This document shows, piece after piece, positions 1-6,555 of a stretch of DNA of 20,493 nucleotides. Each line of letters starts with the position of its first letter. The stretch's first letter is position 1. The DNA lies in the IMG/VR virus record IMGVR_UViG_3300003894_000039, positions 1-20,493 of that record; one strand, written 5' to 3'. Origin of the DNA: a virus. The notes beneath the pieces are model-generated. The model was not told where the DNA came from, ran no database searches, and saw nothing but the letters and a program-made list of their open reading frames with translations. The position numbers and the translations under genes are program-made.

Positions 1-289
1 CGTCTGTATCAATAATTAAATTTCCAGTACCAATATCTTGAATACGTGAACTTGTACCACTGTGATAAATCTGCAAGTCATTGCCAGCGCCGAAGATGGC
101 TTTTTCGTCATCAGCAAATAAAGTATCGCCGCTGGAATTTTCGGTTTTTAACTCAAAGCCACCTGCTGTAGCGCCATCATGAATGCGAATACGCTTATTA
201 GTGGTATCGTAAGTTAATTCACCCTGCGCCCCAGTAAACGCATCATTCTCAGCCGCAGTACCTCGGCGAATCTGAACTTGTGTGGCCAT
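1..289 (-). CDS. Second tail fibre, N-terminal part (runs off window)
   Basis: Reading from ATG at 289 the frame stays open to the window edge (about 96 residues). It begins MATQVQIRRGTAAEND, then AQGELTYDTTNKRIRIHDG. This is the pattern of the short N-terminal domain found on many fibre and tropism proteins (an IRRGTAxE opening, GELxxDxxxxRIxIHDG core). It is followed by a NDLQIYHSGTSSRIQD stretch of the type repeated in marine phage fibres. GGGAG at 299-303 lies 9 bases before the ATG and supports the start. The ATG is 2 bases past the stop that the upstream fibre would use if its frame were intact. Likely a distal fibre or receptor-binding component attached after the T7-type fibre. The receptor-binding end is outside the window, so specificity cannot be judged. 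Confidence 0.75.
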   Translation of the reverse strand, partial: MATQVQIRRGTAAENDAFTGAQGELTYDTTNKRIRIHDGATAGGFELKTENSSGDTLFADDEKAIFGAGNDLQIYHSGTSSRIQDIGTGNLIIDTD

Positions 290-291
290 AG

Positions 292-444
292 TTAAAGACT
301 CCCGTAGTCTGTTGAGCTAGAAACGGCATCGCTTATTGCGCCGTAATCAAAGATTCCATCAATCACACCCGTATTGATATTGGATGCAACCAAGTTAATT
401 GATGCAATATTAGTTGCATTGGTAGCAATATCACTAACACTGCC
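292..444 (-). pseudogene. Detached C-terminal end of the tail fibre (out of frame)
   Basis: Downstream of the 7-bp duplication the other reading frame continues the fibre's own repeat pattern (GSVSDIATNATNIAS, LVASNINTG) and closes with DYGAISDAVSSSTDYGSL and TAA at 294-292. It has no start codon of its own. The stop is 2 bases before the ATG of the next gene, the same tight spacing as elsewhere in the operon. I read it as the natural C-terminus of the fibre, about 50 residues, cut off by a frameshift. Deleting one copy of the duplicated 7-mer joins the frames into a protein of about 620 residues. A sequencing or assembly error is an alternative. Confidence 0.7.
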
Positions 445-2161
445 TACTGCCTGCTACTGCTGATATATTACTATTAATACCTGCAACGGTTGTAATGTCT
501 GAGCTGATCGGACTAAGGATATTAATATCAGTAGTATCACCTGCTACTGTCGTTACGTCTGCACTGATTCCTGCAACGGTTGTCACATTGGCTGAAATGC
601 CCGCCACAGTATTTACATTGGTGATACTTCCTGCAACAGTACCAATGGTATCTGTGCCGCTTAAATCTGCTGCAACAACCGTTACATCCTGACCTGCACC
701 TATTTCACTTGCAACGGTATTGACGTTTGCAATGCTTCCTGCCGTGGTGTTTACATTTGCAATAGCCCCGCCAACTGTATTCACATTGGCAATGTCATCA
801 GCAACGGTTGTAATATCAGTATCGCCATTAAAATCAGCCGCTACGGTAGTAACGTCTGTAATATTTGAACCGACAGCATCGACATTGGTAATCGAACCAG
901 CAACTGTTCCGATTGTATCGGTAGAGCCTAAGTTTGCTGCAACAACTGTAATATCCTGACCTGTACCGACTTCCGCCGCTACTATATTTACATTGGTAAT
1001 GCTTGTACCGACAGCATCAACATTAGTAATTGAGCCTGCAACCGTATTAATTTCAGAAACTGTCTCGTTTAGATCATCTGCAACGGTAGTAATATCTGAA
1101 ATATTAGTGGCAACGGTATCGACATTCGCAATACTTCCTCCTGTAGCATTCACATTTGCTATGTCACCCGCAACTGTATTCACATCTGCGATGTTAGTAG
1201 AGACAGTAACAACATTTGTATCTGTTGCCCAAGACTCTGCAACAGTAGCGCTATTAGATGCATCGGTAGCACTGCTGGATGCATTAGACGCAGACGTAGC
1301 TGCATTAGACGCAGAGGTTGCTGCGTTAGACTCAGAGGTTGCTGCGTTGGTTTCGCTAGTAGCTGCGTTAGCTTTTGAAGTAGCTGCATTGCTTGCGCTG
1401 GTGGCTGCATTGCTTTCGCTGGTAGCCGCATTGCTCTCAGATGTGGCAGCGTTTGCCTCGCTTGTGGCAGCATTGGTGGCTGATGTTGCCGCAGATACCG
1501 CATCTACGACTAATGCCCAGTACGAGCCATTAGTTAGCAGAGTGCCAGCAGGTGAGTCCTGCAAGGCGATATATACGTTATTCAGCTCACCTGCGGTCGT
1601 AGACTTCACAAGGTCGCGCGCAGTGTAATCCGATGTCGTGATCGTAGCATCGGTCCCTTTGTAGGTACCAATACTCTGTAGGTTAATAATATTCTCAGCA
1701 GTAGCGTCCCAACCGAATGCCATATTAGCGGTAGGGTCAGGTAGTACAATCCGGGTTAACGAAGTATCAATCGGAAGCAAGAAGGCTCGATCAAGCTCAG
1801 TCTGAAGCTGTTGAGTCAGGATAACTTGTTGGTCAAGCTCGGTATTAAGCTGAGCAATGTTGAATGGCCCAGTAGTCGGGAAGTCAGTCAGTCGCTTATT
1901 AGGCGCTTCCAGTATCAGCGTAATAGTGGTGTTCGTGACGGGAGTATCAAGAACAATGCTGGCGCCATCGAAGCCAACACCGGAAGCATCAGGTGTGCCG
2001 GTAATCGTATAGTCGGCAGGATCAATAAGAGAAGTGCCGTTATAAACAGAAACATCACTCTCATTAATAAACTTTTTGGCATAGGAGAAAGTGTCAGTCG
2101 CCACACCACCAACGGTATAGCGCTCTGCCAGGTCTTGATCTGGAATCGTAATATGAGTCAT
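434..2161 (-). CDS. T7-type tail fibre, 3'-truncated by frameshift
   Basis: 575 residues as read. The first 165 or so (opening MTHITIPDQDLAERYTVGG, then SVYNGTSLIDPADYTITG, and the FNIAQLNTELDQQVILTQQLQ segment) match the N-terminal virion-attachment domain of T7 gp17-like fibres and spikes. Next come twelve 7-residue AATSxxN-type units (residues about 224-307), then a long series of roughly 10-residue IxxVxTVAG units predicted to form a beta-rich trimeric shaft. The ATG lies 2 bases after the previous stop, with GAGGA just upstream. The reading ends in SAVAGSRQC, which breaks the repeat pattern because of the 7-bp duplication at 439-452. The true C-terminus is probably encoded out of frame at 292-444. 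Role: host recognition, attached at the tail nozzle. Low-complexity repeats make this gene prone to length change. Confidence 0.85.
   Translation of the reverse strand: MTHITIPDQDLAERYTVGGVATDTFSYAKKFINESDVSVYNGTSLIDPADYTITGTPDASGVGFDGASIVLDTPVTNTTITLILEAPNKRLTDFPTTGPFNIAQLNTELDQQVILTQQLQTELDRAFLLPIDTSLTRIVLPDPTANMAFGWDATAENIINLQSIGTYKGTDATITTSDYTARDLVKSTTAGELNNVYIALQDSPAGTLLTNGSYWALVVDAVSAATSATNAATSEANAATSESNAATSESNAATSASNAATSKANAATSETNAATSESNAATSASNAATSASNASSSATDASNSATVAESWATDTNVVTVSTNIADVNTVAGDIANVNATGGSIANVDTVATNISDITTVADDLNETVSEINTVAGSITNVDAVGTSITNVNIVAAEVGTGQDITVVAANLGSTDTIGTVAGSITNVDAVGSNITDVTTVAADFNGDTDITTVADDIANVNTVGGAIANVNTTAGSIANVNTVASEIGAGQDVTVVAADLSGTDTIGTVAGSITNVNTVAGISANVTTVAGISADVTTVAGDTTDINILSPISSDITTVAGINSNISAVAGSRQC
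439..452. repeat. 7-bp tandem duplication in the fibre gene
   Basis: The plus strand reads actgcct twice in a row (439-445 and 446-452), which is AGGCAGT twice on the coding strand. Because 7 is not a multiple of 3, the second copy shifts the fibre frame and leads to TAG at 436-434. With one copy removed, the codons run ...GCA GGC AGT GTT AGT GAT... and the protein repeat pattern continues without a break. Confidence 0.85.
601..967 (-). repeat. Two imperfect ~35-residue duplicates in the fibre shaft
   Basis: The shaft contains two long similar blocks: one around 869-967 (GTGQDITVVAANLG, STDTIGTVAGSITNVDAV) and one around 601-700 (GAGQDVTVVAADLS, GTDTIGTVAGSITNVNTV). They differ at only a handful of residues, while the shorter IxxVxTVAG units lie between them. 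This indicates internal duplication of a multi-unit shaft segment. Boundaries are approximate because the whole shaft is repetitive. Confidence 0.7.
1241..1492 (-). repeat. Twelve 21-bp units coding AATSxxN heptads
   Basis: Twelve consecutive 21-base units, exactly in frame, encode ten AATSxxN heptads (xx = AT, EA, ES, SxS variants, KA, ET) followed by two degenerate ones (ASSSATD, ASNSATV). The alanine/serine-rich heptad is common in phage fibres and is usually taken as a flexible or coiled-coil linker between the attachment domain and the shaft. The units differ at the nucleotide level, so this is an old, diverged array rather than a fresh amplification. Confidence 0.85.
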
Positions 2162-2163
2162 TT

Positions 2164-5100
2164 TTATTCCTCATCCTGAAAATCTTCTGCGAAATCGACA
2201 GTAGAACGCTGAACGCGAGTGCTCATATCATTCCACCAAATCATGTTATTCCAAGGCAAAGTGTAGCGTATAGCCCGGCCTAAATCAGCAGTGTCCTGGT
2301 CGGGATCAACCATCGCCTGTATTAGCGTACCCCATTGATTCGCCACCGGACCAAGTACAGCGCCAGCCCTCGATGTCGCAGTAGGATCTCGCTCTGTATT
2401 TTCTAGGCCAAATGCTGCTCTGGCGCCCCACTCTCCACCAGTAGCGCCTTCAAGCATCTGATTGGCATCAAGAATAATGCCAGTAACTCCTGAGATCTCA
2501 ATCGCCCGGAATAAACGATCCTCAAATGACAGTTGGATATAGTCTGGACTTTTAACCATATCCACAAATGCAGATACCATGATCATAGCGCCCATTGCTG
2601 CGTAGTACCTTGCCTCATTCCGCTGCAAGCCAGCCATCAAGAGGTTCTGGGTCGCTATCATAGAGAACTTCTTATACTGAATAAGCGGCTTAACCCAATC
2701 ATTATGAGCCCACAAAGGTTGAGTCGCCGCACCGGGCGTCATGACCAAGCGATTGGTCTCATCGGCCAGCATCCCACGGAACTGACGCACTGCCTCAACA
2801 TCATCCCAAGCACCAGTGTTTGCCAGCAACAAGTTCTCACCCTTTTGGGAGCCAGCTTTCTTCCATTGTTGAACAACTCGCTTTGCGAATCCCTCAGTGA
2901 AACCAATCTTGCCAAGCTCGGCCTTTCTGGATTTACTCAAGGAATTCCAATTAATCGCATCCTCGATCATTCGAGACTGCATCATGCCGCCAAATACACC
3001 CTTGATATGATCTGTCCAAGGACTCATCAAGTTGACGATAAACGTCAGGCCGGTCATGTTGTTATTCCAGCGTTCAATTCTGGTGCGACCAATCATATCG
3101 CCATGAGCGCCTAGCATTTCATAGGCACGTTGATTGTTGAACAGGTCTAGCGCCTCTCCAGCCAGTTGAACTTCTTTCTTAGCTATCTTGAAGTCTTGAT
3201 CGAGAAAGCCACGAGCAATACCACCAAAGGCTTTACGAAATCCGTATGCAGCAACACCCTTACCAACATCGTTGAGTGTGACAAAAAGTACACGACCCAT
3301 CGAGGTAATCATGTTGTACTGCATCAATCCCCGAATGGTTCGAGAACTAAGACTAGAGGGATCAGGGCCAACATAATAATTCCCAAGCACGACATCACGC
3401 AGATCCCTGGCTGATTGATGAAGTTCTGCAATTTCATCCATCACGGCTTTACCGGGATTAGCCTCGAGCGCCTTAATCTCGAGATCTTCGAGATGCGCAG
3501 TCATTGAATTATCACCAAACTGGCGAATCATCTCAATTTGAGGCGCCACACGCTGCACATAGATAGCATTAACTACTCGGACATCCTTCACCAAGAAGTC
3601 AGCCACGCTGCCAACACCGGCTACTTCATAGGAGTTGGGAATATCCAAACGGCGACCAAGCATTGCAGACGGAAGACCAGAAGCATTTGGATCCTTGATC
3701 GTATTCAGAGAATCACCTTTCTCCACTTCACCAAGGATCTCATTGATCGTGTCATCAACACGTTTGGCAATGGCATCAGGGTGAGTTGAAAGGGTCTTAA
3801 TCTTATTACCAACCCGGACGGTCGGGTATTTACTGTAATAGTCTGTCAGGATCTTCCGAAGATCATCAATCCGAGTATTAACAGTCTCAGGATCCCATAC
3901 GCGATGGAAGAACGGCTCCTTTGGCCGCTGAACCCTGGGGTTTTTTGAAGCCTTGATTTCAGCTTCAGTTATTGCGAGCTCATCCTGATACTTCACAATC
4001 AGCGCCTCGATGCGCTTGATTGCCGCAGGATTCTTGTAGTCATTTAATCCAGCTTTAAGCTGATCGATACGCGCACTCAGTCGTGCAGCCCGATTGGTCA
4101 GACCTGCCGTACTATTGAGCGCACCCATCTTCTCGAGCTCGCCACCCATTTCATCGAGCAAGTCCTGCATCTTTTTGGCAGCAGCTTTGATATGTGGATC
4201 AGTCTGCTTGCCGGTCATCATGTGCTCACCCACACGATCATAGAACTCAGCCAAGCGCATTGGCTTTGTTTCTACAGGGGCATCATGTGCTCTGCCAGGT
4301 ATCTTTGATTCCAAGCCATTGACGAGATCACTAATAGACTTTATCTTGTCGCTGGCATAAATACGGAATGCTGATCGCCCTTCAGCACCACCGATCATCT
4401 TAGAGTATTCGTTCATCACATCTTCAGTCGCCTGAGCAAACTTGGCTTCCCATTGCTTAGCCATGCCCTCAACTGAAGCGCCGGTACCTGCCCGACTTGA
4501 GCCTTGAATAAGGTCAGGAGATCCAGCTATCTTTCTTGCCAGCTTGATATATGACGTAGCAAGCTCTGGCGCGAGCTTTCGCAGCTTTGTGCCGGTCATC
4601 CGATACCAAGGCATATCAAGAGCGCCTAACTTTCTCTCAATGCCTCCCATCACCGGAATCGGAGCAAAGTCTTCAGGCGACAAACCTTCTTGCTCAAGGT
4701 CTTTATGCCACTGTTCTTCTGCTGCCTTGCGCTCTTTTAAGCTACGCAGTACAGCTTCGAGCTCGGGACGCATTTCCTTGACTGCTTCTCGAGCGGCTTT
4801 TGCCTCATCGGCAATCTCAGAGATCCGGGCGTTGATCTGGTTGATAAAGTCTTCAACCGATAGACCCTCTTCTTCTGCCTGCTTAGCCAGACGTTTCTCA
4901 TTGCCCAGCAAGCGCTGAAGTCTGCGCTTCTCGTTGGTCAGATCCTTGATCGCCCGACCCTTAAGCTGAGCCTCAATATCCTCGATCTTCTTATCCAGTG
5001 CTGCCATCCGAGCTTGAACTTCCGCATCATAGGAAGCTCTGCGCTCCGAGGTATTGTGAAGTCGGAACTCAACGCCGTTGTTATCGAACTCACCAGAGCC

Positions 5101-6555
5101 GACACCCTCGCGTACACCCGCATCAACGTGAGATTTAGCCTCGAGTGAGTCGAAGGAGGACACGCGCTTAGCATGGCGCCCATCAATGTAGCCAGCAATC
5201 TCTTCTGGCTTGACTTTCGCCAAGAAGCTATTTGCTTGTCCGGCACGAAGACCCGACTCATCAATACCCAAACGCTCAAAGGCATAGCGGTTTGCCTCGA
5301 TCTCTTGAGCGATAGCCTTCTTGCTCATCAGCTTTTGATGGGTGTGACCGGCCTTAGCATGACCAATCTCATGGTGAGCAATGAAGCGGATATAGGCATT
5401 CACGCCGCCATTGTTATCGAACCACTTTTTCAGCGCCCCAAGATCAATACCGAGCATTGCGGCAGAAGTCTGCTCGGAAGTGGCGCCCTGTCCACCACGC
5501 AGATAAGGCATTCCAGCCTCATAATCAGCACGAATTGAATCAGCATCGAGGATTATTTGCCCGGTAGAAGGTCTGGTTGCGCCCAAGCTGCCGCCATCAG
5601 TTTTACCGAACTCAATACTTAGTTCACCAGATTCAGCATCAATCTCGAGTTTGATCTCATCGAGGGAAATATCATCGACCTTGCCGCCACGCTCGAGGAC
5701 ACTTAGAGTGCCATCATCATTGGTGCGGACAAAGAGCTGACGGCCATCGTCCATTTGGTATCGGGCAACATCACCAAGCTCGTCTTTAACCTGGTTGGCA
5801 ATAAAGTCCTCATAAGTACCAGCCACATCAGGATAGTCCTGCTCGAACTCTTCCTTGGTGTATCGCTGGCTTATAGTTGCAGACTCATCGGCCGCAGGGC
5901 GGTCATTACTCACATGGTGGGAGAAGTTGCGCGAGGATGACCGGGCAAGCACATCACCAAGATGACCGATAGATCCAGCAAAGCCAGCACCAAATGCCGT
6001 GCCAAAGATAGAAGAGGTGATTGTCTCAGCCATTGTTGAGGTGGGATCCATCTCATGACGAAGAACCTCAGCGGGCACGATACCCGCAGCAGCGCCGGGC
6101 ACTGCGCTTCTGATATTGCCCAGCCACCCAAGTCCTCGCTTCATGCCCAAGAACGGGACTAGATTCTCAGGCTGGACAAAGCCAGCAGAAAGCTCAGTCC
6201 AGAAGGCATCTTGCTGGGCTAAGTTCTGCCTACGCTCGGTGTTGTAATCCCATTTCTCGATGATGTGATCAAACTCAAGACGGGAGTTTGTCTGATAAAG
6301 CTGTTTAGCCAGCTCAATCGGATAATCTTTCACATCCTCAAAGGTAGGCGTGAACTCACCCATATCAGGGTAGAAGCCAAAGGTAGACACGTTGTCGGCA
6401 TGACGAAGCGCCGTGCGCATAGTAAATTGCCCAGCAGCGTAAAGATTCCAAGCATCTGCGAAATTCTCCAAATAGGAGCGCTCCGCTATGATGTTGAAAT
6501 CAACGTATTGATCTTTTTGCTCCTCCATAAGCAGTTCGTTCAGCTTCTCTGTCAC
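2164..6555 (-). CDS. Large internal virion / DNA-ejection protein with zinc-peptidase motif
   Basis: 1463 residues, in the position of T7 gp16 (last internal core protein before the fibre). The start is GTG at 6555, supported by AAGGAGG at 6563-6569 with a 7-base spacer; it overlaps the previous stop by GTGA. Visible regions: a Gly/Ala-rich possible membrane segment near residues 170-200; a gluzincin-like motif HEIGHAKAGH (H395, E396, H399) followed about 20 residues later by EIEANRYAFERLG, as in ImmA/IrrE-type metallopeptidases; charged coiled coil about 505-630 and another about 820-870; and a hydrophobic segment near the C-terminus (AAMGAMIMVSAFV). No lysozyme-like transglycosylase motif was recognised in place of the T7 gp16 N-terminal domain. 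The likely role is forming the ejection channel across the host envelope, with the peptidase perhaps acting on cell wall or host protein. Position and size are strong evidence; the peptidase function is inferred from the motif. Confidence 0.75.
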   Translation of the reverse strand: MTEKLNELLMEEQKDQYVDFNIIAERSYLENFADAWNLYAAGQFTMRTALRHADNVSTFGFYPDMGEFTPTFEDVKDYPIELAKQLYQTNSRLEFDHIIEKWDYNTERRQNLAQQDAFWTELSAGFVQPENLVPFLGMKRGLGWLGNIRSAVPGAAAGIVPAEVLRHEMDPTSTMAETITSSIFGTAFGAGFAGSIGHLGDVLARSSSRNFSHHVSNDRPAADESATISQRYTKEEFEQDYPDVAGTYEDFIANQVKDELGDVARYQMDDGRQLFVRTNDDGTLSVLERGGKVDDISLDEIKLEIDAESGELSIEFGKTDGGSLGATRPSTGQIILDADSIRADYEAGMPYLRGGQGATSEQTSAAMLGIDLGALKKWFDNNGGVNAYIRFIAHHEIGHAKAGHTHQKLMSKKAIAQEIEANRYAFERLGIDESGLRAGQANSFLAKVKPEEIAGYIDGRHAKRVSSFDSLEAKSHVDAGVREGVGSGEFDNNGVEFRLHNTSERRASYDAEVQARMAALDKKIEDIEAQLKGRAIKDLTNEKRRLQRLLGNEKRLAKQAEEEGLSVEDFINQINARISEIADEAKAAREAVKEMRPELEAVLRSLKERKAAEEQWHKDLEQEGLSPEDFAPIPVMGGIERKLGALDMPWYRMTGTKLRKLAPELATSYIKLARKIAGSPDLIQGSSRAGTGASVEGMAKQWEAKFAQATEDVMNEYSKMIGGAEGRSAFRIYASDKIKSISDLVNGLESKIPGRAHDAPVETKPMRLAEFYDRVGEHMMTGKQTDPHIKAAAKKMQDLLDEMGGELEKMGALNSTAGLTNRAARLSARIDQLKAGLNDYKNPAAIKRIEALIVKYQDELAITEAEIKASKNPRVQRPKEPFFHRVWDPETVNTRIDDLRKILTDYYSKYPTVRVGNKIKTLSTHPDAIAKRVDDTINEILGEVEKGDSLNTIKDPNASGLPSAMLGRRLDIPNSYEVAGVGSVADFLVKDVRVVNAIYVQRVAPQIEMIRQFGDNSMTAHLEDLEIKALEANPGKAVMDEIAELHQSARDLRDVVLGNYYVGPDPSSLSSRTIRGLMQYNMITSMGRVLFVTLNDVGKGVAAYGFRKAFGGIARGFLDQDFKIAKKEVQLAGEALDLFNNQRAYEMLGAHGDMIGRTRIERWNNNMTGLTFIVNLMSPWTDHIKGVFGGMMQSRMIEDAINWNSLSKSRKAELGKIGFTEGFAKRVVQQWKKAGSQKGENLLLANTGAWDDVEAVRQFRGMLADETNRLVMTPGAATQPLWAHNDWVKPLIQYKKFSMIATQNLLMAGLQRNEARYYAAMGAMIMVSAFVDMVKSPDYIQLSFEDRLFRAIEISGVTGIILDANQMLEGATGGEWGARAAFGLENTERDPTATSRAGAVLGPVANQWGTLIQAMVDPDQDTADLGRAIRYTLPWNNMIWWNDMSTRVQRSTVDFAEDFQDEE

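Noticed and set aside
1241-1492. Regular 21-bp spacing suggesting a CRISPR-like or non-coding array
   Set aside because: Units are contiguous, in frame and diverged, with no spacers; they code AATSxxN heptads.
495-1628. Plus-strand open frames of 65-211 residues opposite the fibre gene
   Set aside because: They are low-complexity mirrors of the repetitive fibre shaft and lack plausible ribosome sites; the minus-strand gene explains the region.
2533-3114. Plus-strand 193-residue open frame opposite the ejection protein
   Set aside because: Opposite a clear gene, with no family resemblance and no supporting start signal; treated as a shadow frame.
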